In this document: piece after piece, positions 1-7,164 of the stretch
Layout: every line of letters begins with the position of its first letter
Position numbering within the stretch: the stretch's first letter is position 1
Assembly: GCA_945982095.1 (NCBI GenBank)
Contig: CAMFRR010000017.1
Coordinates: 1-9,838 of the forward strand
Direction: 5' to 3'
Source of the DNA: an uncultured Bacteroidales bacterium
GTDB taxonomy: Bacteria > Bacteroidota > Bacteroidia > Bacteroidales > UBA932
DNA length: 9,838 bases
The notes under the pieces: generated by a model
Told to the model about the DNA's origin: nothing
Seen by the model: the letters and a program-made list of their open reading frames with translations, nothing else
Databases searched by the model: none
Position numbers and translations under genes: made by a program

Positions 1-1
1 C

Positions 2-445
2 TTCTACTTCGACCTTGACGACACCATAGAAATGGAGGAAGGCCGCAGCATAAGCGATATATTCAAAGAAGACGGAGAAGGGGCTTTCCGTGCCCTCGAG
101 CTGGAATACCTTGACCGCATCATTTCTGATTATGAGGATTTCCCAACCACCATGGTCCTCAGCCTGGGAGGTGGCACTGTAATGACCCCGGCCTGTGCAA
201 AGCTTCTGAAAGAAAATGCCACTGTTGTATATCTCAAGGCGTCTGTAGCCCAACTGGTTGAGAATCTTGAGATTGTGGGAGTTGAGAACCGTCCTCTGCT
301 GAATGATGCCCAAAATATGGAAGAAAAGGTAAAAGGGCTGCTGGCTTCGCGTGAGGCCACATATGAGGCCTGTGCCGACATTATACTTCCTATCGACGGC
401 CTTTCACCGCAAGAAATCGCAGAACGTATAGAAGAAGAGCTGTAA
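2..445 (+). CDS. aroK: Shikimate kinase, 3' part (5' end outside window)
   Basis: This is the C-terminal 147 residues of shikimate kinase, which uses ATP to phosphorylate the 3-hydroxyl of shikimate in the cytoplasmic chorismate pathway. The frame is open from base 2, so the first internal ATG (base 32) is not the start; the missing 5' part would carry the Walker A loop. Visible family motifs are the shikimate-binding FxDxD (residues 3-7 of the fragment), an Arg in AFRALE (residue 30), the GGG of SLGGGT (56-58), the lid motif NRPLL (96-100) and a late Arg in SREATY (117). The length is what remains of a roughly 170-residue enzyme. Its 3' end overlaps the end of the opposing PHP gene by 56 bp. 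A second shikimate-pathway gene (aroE-like) lies about 5 kb downstream but is not in the same operon. Confidence 0.93.
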   Translation, partial: FYFDLDDTIEMEEGRSISDIFKEDGEGAFRALELEYLDRIISDYEDFPTTMVLSLGGGTVMTPACAKLLKENATVVYLKASVAQLVENLEIVGVENRPLLNDAQNMEEKVKGLLASREATYEACADIILPIDGLSPQEIAERIEEEL

Positions 446-1581
446 TACACAAAAGAAGAGCATTCCAAAGCACTGTCAACCAGATATTTACTTTATGCTC
501 CTTTACCCTGAACGGTGAGGGGGCTTTGTTTTTGTCGTAGCGTGCAAAGGGATTGGTATAAACGACCGAAGCATCAGGGAAATAGGCTGTTATGCGCACA
601 TATGGCTCATCTTGAGGCAGCATGTACCACAATACGCAGCAGTCCGTATACATATCCAGAAGTTTGTGACCCTGTCCGAAGAGTTTGACTGAATCGGCCT
701 GGCGTGAAAGCCTCATATGTATGTGTCCTTCACGTACTCCAATATCTTCAATCTTTGCCATAGTGCTGTCTGAGGCAAGCTTATCCTCAATGGTCCAGGC
801 TTCGGGCAGCCTCATGGCATACCAGCATCCTCCTCTCAGGCAGTCGAGCACTGAAGCGTAGTCTGTACTGTCGAGATTCAGAAAGTTAGCCCTCAGAGCA
901 ATTTTGTGGGGGTTTTTGGAATCGTGGTTGTCATCATTGGCAAGTCCGAAAGAATATTGACCTGCACTCAGAGCCCAATCCCAGTATTCTTGTTCAGTGC
1001 TCACGCCTGAGTCCAGTTCCATTATTTCATATCCCGTCAGGCGGGCCATATCCCTTTCGTTGGTAAACCAGGTCCTGAAAGGATGATTCATCTGCAGCAG
1101 GTCGGCATCTGCGTGAAGATAGTCCAGCTGCCACTGCTTCTGACTAGCAAGCACAGGCAGCAGATGGTCGAAATATCTGACCCGGGAAGGGCCGAACACA
1201 TTCTTGTGATATTTGCAAAGACCATATCCATGCTCATACACAGGCACACAGGCCTTCTGTCCCACAGGCTCAGTCAGGGCATTGTGGTTGGAAAGGGCCA
1301 CTACCTCATATCCCAGGGCTGAATAATCCTCCACCACTTCCTCGGGCCAGTACGGACATTCGTTCAAAGGGCCCTTGACGCGGGTATGGGTGTGGAAATT
1401 GGCCTTTTTCCAGGACAGTCCAGGATAAAGAGGCATAGGGGTCGAATATGTCAGGACCGGAAAAAGCGGCAGCCTCACCGAAATCATAAATGGGAGATAC
1501 ACCTGACAGGCACAGGACGGCGGCCGAAAACAGCAACAGCGCCGCTAGGCTTTTCCCTACGATGATGAGAATGCGTTTCAT
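390..1581 (-). CDS. Membrane-anchored PHP-domain phosphoesterase-like protein, frameshifted
   Basis: This is a PHP (polymerase and histidinol phosphatase) family metal-dependent hydrolase whose substrate is unknown. The natural start is the ATG at 1581, 7 nt after the recJ stop. That frame gives MKR, a hydrophobic segment (residues about 12-27) and a segment ending IFDPYASLS. The PHP domain itself lies in a different frame, open from 1502 to 390. Joining the frames near 1423 gives about 396 residues. In the joined protein the metal-site motifs are HTHT (about 63-66), SNHN (about 97-100), NHPF, an E in YEIMELDSG, and NDDNHD (about 215-220). A second hydrophobic stretch (about 365-388) ends in KGRR. 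With MKR at one end and KGRR at the other, the positive-inside rule puts both tails in the cytoplasm and the catalytic domain in the periplasm (inference). The frameshift may be a real mutation or an assembly error. Cotranscription with recJ is likely. Confidence 0.75.
1409..1425. repeat. 7-bp direct repeat at the PHP-gene frameshift
   Basis: The heptamer TCCAGGA occurs at 1409-1415 and again at 1419-1425, an offset of 10 bp. Ten is 1 modulo 3, which is the size of shift needed to move from the N-terminal frame to the PHP frame. Deleting one 10-bp unit would join ASLS directly to WKKANFHTHT in frame. The repeat is imperfect beyond seven bases, so a simple tandem duplication is not proven. Confidence 0.5.
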
Positions 1582-1588
1582 TTTTGGA

Positions 1589-3322
1589 TTAAATGAAGTC
1601 TTCGCGTTCGCGAATGTCACGTATCCTGAGCTGGAGGTTTGCAATGCCGCGGAAATAATTCTCTACTATGCTGTAGCACACGTCCATAGGATTGCCGTCA
1701 GCCATGCTTTCAAAGAATTCTCCCATATTGAAGGCAATGGCTCCTATGTGGTGGTATGGATGGCTTTCCTGTATGAGTTCAAGCTTGAGGTGGCCTCCGT
1801 CCGCACCCACCTTGCGGCCGTTGCCGTTGTCATAGACATTGTCCGTCTCGAAAATAGGGGCGTTGTTTCCCGGTCCGAAAGGCTGGAACTGCTTAAGTAT
1901 GCGGAAGAATTTCGGAGTAATCTGGCAGAAGTCCAGCTTGGTGTCCACATTGATTACAGGAGAAAGCATCTCAGGCTGTATCTTGCCGCTGACGGCCTTG
2001 TTTATGCGATCCACGAATTCAGTGAGCATCTCTTCCTTGAGCGTCAGACCTGCGGCATAGAGATGGCCTCCAAAATTCTCCATAAGATCAGAACAGCTCT
2101 CAATGGCAGCGTATAGGTCGAAGCCGCTTATGCTGCGGGCCGATCCCGTGACGAAGCCGTTGCTCTTGGTCAGCACAATGGCGGGGCGGAAGTAAGCCTC
2201 AACCAGACGGGATGCGACTATGCCCATAACACCCTTGTGCCACTGGGGATTGTACACTATTGTGAGATTGTCGGAACAGAGGCAGCTGCCTTCCTGAACC
2301 ATCTCAAGAGCCTCACGAGTGATTTCCCTGTCAATGTTCTTGCGCTCGTTGTTGTGGTGATTTATGCGGCTGGCCACCTTGTCGGCCAGCTTCTGGTCCT
2401 TGGCCACGAGCAGTTCCACCGAAATGCGTCCGCTTTCCATTCGCCCGGCAGCGTTCAGACGCGGACCTATCTTGAATACTATGTCGTCGAAGGTAACGTG
2501 GTTGGGGTCCAGGCCGGCGAGATTGATCATGCTGAGCAAACCCTTGTGGGGATTGCTGTTGAGCTGTTTGAGGCCGTAGAAGGCCAAAATGCGGTTCTCG
2601 CCTGTGACAGATACAAGGTCGGCGGCTATGGACACGGCCAGCAGGTCCAGCAGAGGCATGAGTTCGGTCAGAGGTATCCCGTGCTGTGCGGCATAAGCCT
2701 GTACGAGCTTGAAGCCCACTCCGCAGCCGCTGAGGTCATCGAAAGGATAGCTGTCGTCCTCACGTTTCGGATCCAGTACGGCAACGGCCTCGGGGATTCC
2801 GTCTTCGGGAAGGTGGTGGTCACAGATTATCATATCTATGCCCTTGCCCCTTGCATATTCCACCTTGTCTATAGCCTTTATGCCGCAATCAAGGGTAATG
2901 ATGAGGCTGAAACCATTGTCGGCGGCCCAGTTTATACCCTTGAAGGACACTCCATAACCCTCATCATAACGGTCGGGAATATAATAGTCCACCTTGTCCG
3001 TGAAATTGATGAGGAAGGAATAGACCAGAGCGACGGCAGTTGTACCGTCCACGTCATAATCGCCGTAAATGAGGATTTTCTCTCTGTTGAAGATGGCGTG
3101 CGACAACCTGTCCACAGCCTTGTCCATATCCTTCATCAGGAAGGGGTCGTGCAGGTTGGCGAGGTCAGGACGGAAGAAGGCCCTGGCCTGTTCGAAAGTG
3201 CTTATGCCCCTTTGGGCAAGAAGCTGGGCCAGAACCGGGTCTATACCCAGCTCTATCGAGAGGCGGTTCACAATCTCGGGATCGGCAGCCTCTTTCAGAA
3301 CCCATTTCTTTTCGGCACTCAT
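1589..3322 (-). CDS. recJ: Single-stranded-DNA-specific 5'-3' exonuclease RecJ
   Basis: RecJ degrades single-stranded DNA 5' to 3' in recombinational repair and mismatch repair, using two metal ions. The protein has 577 residues, the normal size for the family. The DHH domain carries DYDVDG (88-93), LDCGI (144-148), the DHH signature (168-170), DLLAVSIAADLV (226-237) and GPRLNAAGRME (286-296). The DHHA1 domain contains GVMGIVASRL (364-373), SARSISGFD (394-402) and FGGHLYAAGL (417-426). A C-terminal OB-fold region includes PFGPGN (481-486). All expected acidic and histidine catalytic residues are present. The ATG at 3322 places the N-terminus (WVLKEAADPEIVNRLS) as in other Bacteroidales RecJ proteins. 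It is divergent from lysS across 105 bp and is followed 7 nt later by the PHP-protein start, so the two are probably one transcript. Confidence 0.97.
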   Translation of the reverse strand: MSAEKKWVLKEAADPEIVNRLSIELGIDPVLAQLLAQRGISTFEQARAFFRPDLANLHDPFLMKDMDKAVDRLSHAIFNREKILIYGDYDVDGTTAVALVYSFLINFTDKVDYYIPDRYDEGYGVSFKGINWAADNGFSLIITLDCGIKAIDKVEYARGKGIDMIICDHHLPEDGIPEAVAVLDPKREDDSYPFDDLSGCGVGFKLVQAYAAQHGIPLTELMPLLDLLAVSIAADLVSVTGENRILAFYGLKQLNSNPHKGLLSMINLAGLDPNHVTFDDIVFKIGPRLNAAGRMESGRISVELLVAKDQKLADKVASRINHHNNERKNIDREITREALEMVQEGSCLCSDNLTIVYNPQWHKGVMGIVASRLVEAYFRPAIVLTKSNGFVTGSARSISGFDLYAAIESCSDLMENFGGHLYAAGLTLKEEMLTEFVDRINKAVSGKIQPEMLSPVINVDTKLDFCQITPKFFRILKQFQPFGPGNNAPIFETDNVYDNGNGRKVGADGGHLKLELIQESHPYHHIGAIAFNMGEFFESMADGNPMDVCYSIVENYFRGIANLQLRIRDIREREDFI

Positions 3323-3328
3323 AACTCA

Positions 3329-3336
3329 CAAAGGTA
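3329..3336 (-). promoter_or_regulatory. Possible recJ promoter -7 element
   Basis: On the minus strand this reads TACCTTTG, a match to the Bacteroidetes -7 consensus TAnnTTTG. A cTTG at 3360-3357 lies 20 nt upstream, near the expected position of the TTTG -33 element, although only three of its four bases match. The element ends only 7 nt before the recJ ATG, so the transcript would be leaderless or nearly so. The short consensus can occur by chance in AT-rich DNA. Confidence 0.3.
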
Positions 3337-3360
3337 ATAAATTACTTTCAAAGTATCAAG

Positions 3361-3392
3361 TTTTCATTTTTGGGAATATTGTCGTATTTTTG
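3361..3392 (+). promoter_or_regulatory. Probable lysS promoter
   Basis: TATTTTTG at 3385-3392 matches the Bacteroidetes -7 consensus TAnnTTTG. A TTTT at 3361-3364 sits 20 nt upstream, the usual spacing for the -33 element (consensus TTTG, so one mismatch). Transcription would begin near 3398, leaving a leader of about 30 nt that is A-rich just before the lysS ATG, as is common for Bacteroidetes genes lacking a Shine-Dalgarno sequence. It would drive lysS and the overlapping downstream genes. Confidence 0.45.
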
Positions 3393-3427
3393 CATGTTAT
3401 ACTTACGACAATAAAAAATAATTACAT

Positions 3428-4948
3428 ATGAGCACACAGGACTTCAACGAACAGGAACTCAACAGGCGGGCTTCGCTTCAGAAGCTCCGCGAACTGGGAA
3501 TAGAGCCATATCCGGCTCCAATGTACCCGGTCAATGCCTCAAGCCGCGACATCAAGGAAGGATATGATGCGGAAAAGAACAATTTCCAGGACGTATGTCT
3601 GGCAGGACGCATCATGAGCCGCCGAATCATGGGCGCAGCTTCCTTTGCGGAAATACAGGATGCCGACGGCCGTATACAGGTATATGTCAACCGTGACGAG
3701 ATTTGTCCGGGCGAGGACAAGACCATGTACAACACCGTATTCAAGAAACTGCTCGACATAGGCGACATCGTGGGCATCAAGGGCTTCGCCTTCATTACCA
3801 AGACCGGCCAGCTTTCAATCCATGCCAAAGAAATCACTGTGCTCAGCAAATCTCTGCGAGTGCTCCCTATAGTGAAGGAACAGGACGGACAGGTATTTGA
3901 CGCTTTCAGCGACCCTGAGCTCCGTTACCGCCAGCGCTATGTGGACCTTATCGTAAATCCTCAGGTAAAGGAGACCTTCATCAAAAGGGCCCAGATCGTT
4001 GCCACAATGAGGGAATATTTCAACGAAGCCGGCTGTCTGGAGGTGGAAACTCCTATTCTCCAGAGCATTCCGGGTGGAGCCACAGCCCGTCCTTTCATCA
4101 CCCACCACAACGCCCTTGATATAGACCTTTACATGCGTATAGCCAATGAGCTGTACCTCAAGAGGCTCATAGTCGGAGGCTACAACGGAGTTTATGAATT
4201 TGCGAAAGATTTCCGCAACGAGGGTATGGACAAGACCCACAATCCTGAGTTTACCTGCATGGAAATATATGTAGCCTATAAGGACTATGTGTGGATGATG
4301 GATTTCGTGGAGAAGATGCTCTGCAAGATAGCCGCCAAGGTGAACAACGGTTCTACAGTGGTGAAGATAGGAGAACATGAAGTGGATTTCGGAGGTACTT
4401 ACCGCCGTCTTCCTATACTCGAGGCCATCAAGGAATATGCAGGCGTGGATGTGAAAGGAATGGATGAGGACCAGCTCCGTCAGGTATGCAAGGATCTTCA
4501 TGTGGAGACTGAGGCTTCAATGGGCAAAGGCAAGCTCATCGATGCGATTTTCGGAGAGTACTGTGAGGACAAGCTCATTCAGCCTACATTCATCACAGAT
4601 TATCCTGTGGAGATGTCTCCGCTTACCAAGCGTCACCGCGAAGACCCTGAGCTGACTGAACGCTTCGAGCTATTCGTATGCGGCAAGGAGTTGGCAAACG
4701 CCTATTCGGAGCTCAATGACCCTATAGACCAGCTGGCACGTTTCGAGGAGCAGGCCGCCCTCAAGAGCAAGGGAGACGACGAGGCCATGTTCATTGACTA
4801 TGACTTCGTACGCGCCCTGGAATTCGGCATGCCTCCGACATCAGGTTTGGGTATGGGCATAGACCGTCTCACAATGTTCATGACTGGTCAGACCACCATA
4901 CAAGACGTGCTGTTCTTCCCTCAAATGCGTCCTAAAAACAACATCTGA
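3428..4948 (+). CDS. lysS: Lysyl-tRNA synthetase, class II
   Basis: This enzyme attaches lysine to tRNA-Lys in the cytoplasm by way of lysyl-adenylate. It has 506 residues, very close to the E. coli LysS length. An N-terminal OB-fold anticodon-binding domain (about 55-140, including [14 protein letters not shown]) is followed by [10 protein letters not shown] (165-174). The class II catalytic core has motif 1 around [16 protein letters not shown] (196-211), GGATARPF (216-223), motif 2 around [15 protein letters not shown] (262-276) and motif 3 [11 protein letters not shown] (473-483). The Glu/Asn-rich lysine pocket segment [12 protein letters not shown] (421-432) is intact. The ATG at 3428 follows an A-rich leader. 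The stop codon overlaps the next ATG by one base (TGATG), implying translational coupling. Confidence 0.98.
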   Translation: MSTQDFNEQELNRRASLQKLRELGIEPYPAPMYPVNASSRDIKEGYDAEKNNFQDVCLAGRIMSRRIMGAASFAEIQDADGRIQVYVNRDEICPGEDKTMYNTVFKKLLDIGDIVGIKGFAFITKTGQLSIHAKEITVLSKSLRVLPIVKEQDGQVFDAFSDPELRYRQRYVDLIVNPQVKETFIKRAQIVATMREYFNEAGCLEVETPILQSIPGGATARPFITHHNALDIDLYMRIANELYLKRLIVGGYNGVYEFAKDFRNEGMDKTHNPEFTCMEIYVAYKDYVWMMDFVEKMLCKIAAKVNNGSTVVKIGEHEVDFGGTYRRLPILEAIKEYAGVDVKGMDEDQLRQVCKDLHVETEASMGKGKLIDAIFGEYCEDKLIQPTFITDYPVEMSPLTKRHREDPELTERFELFVCGKELANAYSELNDPIDQLARFEEQAALKSKGDDEAMFIDYDFVRALEFGMPPTSGLGMGIDRLTMFMTGQTTIQDVLFFPQMRPKNNI

Positions 4949-5736
4949 TGGAAATCATAAGTTCCGCACAGAATCCCAAGATCAAGAGCTTGCTCTGCCT
5001 GCAGTCCAAAAGCAAGGAACGCAGGCAGAGCGGTCTATTCGTTGTAGAAGGAGTGCGCGAAATAGAGCATTGCAAAGAGGCAGGTTATGTAATCAGAAGC
5101 CTCTTCGTATGCCCTGAAATATTCAAAGGCTCCCTGGAAGGAACTCTTACGGAAGATAATCCTCAGATTTTCAGCGTTCCGGCCCAGCTGTACGACAAGC
5201 TGGCATATAGGGGTGGCACTGAAGGCCTCATTGCCACAGTCCAGGCCAAAGACCACAGCCTCGATGCCCTCAAGCTGCGCAAGAATGCCCTTGTGATGGT
5301 GCTCGAGAGCGTGGAAAAGCCGGGAAACCTCGGGGCCGTGCTCAGGAGTGCGGATGCTGCAGCCGCTGATGCGGTCATCATATGTGACCCGCTTACAGAC
5401 ATTTACAACCCTAATCTCATACGCGCCAGCATAGGGGCTGTTTTTACTGTTCCTGTAGCCGTTGCTTCAAGCGAGGAATGCATTGCCTTCCTCAAGGAGA
5501 GGGGATTCAAGATACTCACAGCCCAGCTCCAGGATTCGGAACTGTATTATGACAGCGACATGACGGGAGCAACTGCGCTTGTGATGGGCACTGAGGCTAC
5601 AGGTCTGGGCAATGCCTGGCGTGAAGCGGCTTCGGCCCACATACGCATACCCATGCTGGGCAGGCTGGACTCACTGAACGTGAGCGTGAGCGCAGCCATA
5701 CTGCTTTTTGAAGCTATAAGACAAAGACAAAAATGA
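4948..5736 (+). CDS. SpoU/TrmH-family RNA 2'-O-methyltransferase
   Basis: This is a SPOUT-class, AdoMet-dependent methyltransferase that modifies a ribose 2'-hydroxyl in rRNA or tRNA; the exact target nucleotide cannot be read from the sequence. The 262 residues divide into an N-terminal RNA-binding substrate domain (about 1-105, including FVVEGVREIEH and YRGGTEGLIA) and a C-terminal knotted domain. The latter has all three SpoU motifs: motif 1 EKPGNLGAVLRSA (123-135, with the conserved Asn and Arg), motif 2 LVMGTEATGLG (211-221, with Glu) and motif 3 IRIPMLGRLDSLNVSVSAA (232-250, with Asn). It starts inside the lysS stop codon and overlaps the aroE-like start by 4 nt, so all three genes are likely co-translated. 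It resembles the TsnR/RlmB-like group commonly annotated simply as RNA methyltransferase. Confidence 0.93.
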   Translation: MEIISSAQNPKIKSLLCLQSKSKERRQSGLFVVEGVREIEHCKEAGYVIRSLFVCPEIFKGSLEGTLTEDNPQIFSVPAQLYDKLAYRGGTEGLIATVQAKDHSLDALKLRKNALVMVLESVEKPGNLGAVLRSADAAAADAVIICDPLTDIYNPNLIRASIGAVFTVPVAVASSEECIAFLKERGFKILTAQLQDSELYYDSDMTGATALVMGTEATGLGNAWREAASAHIRIPMLGRLDSLNVSVSAAILLFEAIRQRQK

Positions 5737-6569
5737 AAAAGTTCGGACTCATAGGAAAAGACATTCAGGGTTCAGGCTCCCCTGCCCTGTTCAAGGCGGC
5801 ATATGCAGGCAAATATGCCTACAATCTGCTGGACGGGGATGATTTCAAGACCCTATTCCAGACCTTCAAGAAAAACTACAGCGCCGTAAACGTGACTGCC
5901 CCTTACAAGGAGGAAGCCCTGAGGCTTGCCGACAGCATGACAATGAACGCCGAACTCTGCGGCGCGGCCAATATGCTTATCAAGCGTCCTTCCGCCGGTG
6001 TGGAAGCTGACAATTCAGACCTTGAAGGCGTAGCCCTGAGTCTGATGAGCGCTTATTCCATTGCCGATGTGGACGTGGAAGATGAAGATGCCTTCGCAGA
6101 ATTCCTCAGCGACAAGAAAGCCTTGATTGTGGGCTGTGGAGGTGCCGGAAAGGCAGCGGCGGCAGCAGCCGTTTCCATGGGTTATGGCAGAATATGCCTT
6201 ATGAACCGCAGTCTGGACAAGGCTGAGGCCCTGAAAGAGCATTTCGTGGAATATTTCGGGGAGGACCTTGACCCAGACGACCTGGAAACCGCTCCTTTAG
6301 ACGAGCTTGCGGCCCGTATGGAGGATTCCGACCTTGTGATATATACCCTGCCCTGTCCTGCAGGAGACAAGTCAGAGCTTGAGGCCCTGAACCTAAACAA
6401 GGACACATTCATACTTGAAGCCAATTACAAAACACCATATCTCGAATTCCTCAAAGACAAATGCACATATATCAGCGGCTTGAACTGGCTTTACAACCAG
6501 GCCGTGGTCTCATTCTCCGAGTTCACCAATGAAACTCCGGACGAAGATGAGATGAAAAAAGTGCTGTAA
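5733..6569 (+). CDS. aroE: Shikimate dehydrogenase-family protein (divergent AroE)
   Basis: The likely role is NADPH-dependent reduction of 3-dehydroshikimate to shikimate, the step before shikimate kinase. The 278 residues follow the AroE plan. The substrate domain has GLIG (5-8), SGS of the SxS motif (14-16), NVTAPYK with the catalytic Lys (53-59), GAAN (77-80) and DNSDLEG with the catalytic Asp (93-99). A Rossmann domain follows with GCGGAG (134-139) and MNRS (157-160), then GLNWLYNQA with the conserved Gln (249-257). Departures from the textbook enzyme include no His in the first motif (GSGSP instead of HSxSP), GAANM instead of GAVNT, and acidic inserts (about 112-120 and 177-187). All key polar residues remain, so activity is plausible, but a related quinate/shikimate-type oxidoreductase is possible. 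It begins with an ATGA overlap on the methyltransferase gene. Confidence 0.82.
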   Translation: MKKFGLIGKDIQGSGSPALFKAAYAGKYAYNLLDGDDFKTLFQTFKKNYSAVNVTAPYKEEALRLADSMTMNAELCGAANMLIKRPSAGVEADNSDLEGVALSLMSAYSIADVDVEDEDAFAEFLSDKKALIVGCGGAGKAAAAAAVSMGYGRICLMNRSLDKAEALKEHFVEYFGEDLDPDDLETAPLDELAARMEDSDLVIYTLPCPAGDKSELEALNLNKDTFILEANYKTPYLEFLKDKCTYISGLNWLYNQAVVSFSEFTNETPDEDEMKKVL

Positions 6570-6614
6570 TGACGGGATTTTTCATTAAATTGCAACTTAT
6601 AAATTCTTTTTGAT
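6570..6614 (+). other. AT-rich gap before ssb, possible internal promoter
   Basis: This is the only sizeable gap (45 bp) within the rightward gene run, and it is clearly richer in A and T than the flanking genes. A TTG at 6590-6592 and a TTATAAAT stretch at 6597-6604 could be weak promoter boxes, but I see no clean TAnnTTTG at a useful distance. There is no inverted repeat followed by a T-run, so no terminator is evident either. A separate promoter for ssb is plausible from the gap alone. Confidence 0.2.
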
Positions 6615-7142
6615 ATGAGTCTTAATAAAGTAATGCTGATCGGTAACGTTGGTGCAGACCCTGAAGTACGTTACCTCGAGAGCCAGGCTAAGGTTGCACG
6701 CCTCAGAATAGCAACCACAGAGAGTTACACCGACCGCAACGGTGAGAAGAGAGAAAATACTGAATGGCACACAGTTACATGCTGGCGCCGTCTTGCTGAC
6801 CTTTGCGAGAAGTACGTCAAGAAAGGTACTCAGCTCTACATTGAGGGCCGTCTCCAAACCAGGGAATGGAGTGACCAGAGCGGTGCAAAACGCTACACCA
6901 CCGAAATCGTTGCTGACAATGTTCAGCTCCTGGGCCGCCGTGCAGACAATCAGGCTCCGGCCCAGAGTCCTTACGGCCATCCTGCAACACAGCAGCCAAG
7001 CTACGGCGCTCCGCAGCAGCAGGGAGGCTATCAGCCTTATCAGAGTGCATACCAGCAGGTTACACCTGGTCCAGCCCCAACAGTGAGCAGCCCTTCACCT
7101 GAGGCCTTCGGAGGGGATGGCGATGACGACCTTCCATTCTAA
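6615..7142 (+). CDS. ssb: Single-stranded DNA-binding protein
   Basis: SSB coats single-stranded DNA as a tetramer during replication, repair and recombination and recruits partner enzymes through its C-terminal tip. The 175 residues comprise an OB fold (about 1-108), starting MSLNKVMLIGNVGADPEVRY and including the conserved WHTVTCWRRLADLCEKYVKKG (51-71) and LYIEGRLQTREW (74-85). A disordered linker rich in Gln, Pro, Tyr and Gly follows (about 110-165), and then the acidic tip DGDDDLPF (168-175). RecJ, encoded in this window, is a known SSB-tip partner in other bacteria. The codon choice looks different from its neighbours, with fewer ATA isoleucine codons, consistent with high expression (inference). 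The transporter gene follows after 22 nt. Confidence 0.97.
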   Translation: MSLNKVMLIGNVGADPEVRYLESQAKVARLRIATTESYTDRNGEKRENTEWHTVTCWRRLADLCEKYVKKGTQLYIEGRLQTREWSDQSGAKRYTTEIVADNVQLLGRRADNQAPAQSPYGHPATQQPSYGAPQQQGGYQPYQSAYQQVTPGPAPTVSSPSPEAFGGDGDDDLPF

Positions 7143-7164
7143 AGTCCTGAACTGAAAGAGAACT

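Noticed and set aside
1409..1440. Programmed ribosomal frameshifting in the PHP gene
   Set aside because: I see no classic slippery heptamer of the X XXY YYZ type in the right frame followed by a stem-loop at the junction, and the family is not known for recoding. Mutation or assembly error is simpler.
1490..2116. 208-codon plus-strand frame over the recJ 3' end and the PHP start
   Set aside because: It covers the junction of two real minus-strand genes and encodes no recognisable domain.
2237..3337. Long open frame (366 codons) on the plus strand across recJ
   Set aside because: It lies antisense to an intact, motif-complete recJ. Its translation shows no recognisable domain and it has no promoter or leader; it is explained by the codon bias of recJ.
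3815..4501. 228-codon minus-strand frame inside lysS
   Set aside because: It lies fully antisense to a complete class II synthetase gene, is rich in His and Tyr as expected of a reverse-frame artefact, and has no context of its own.
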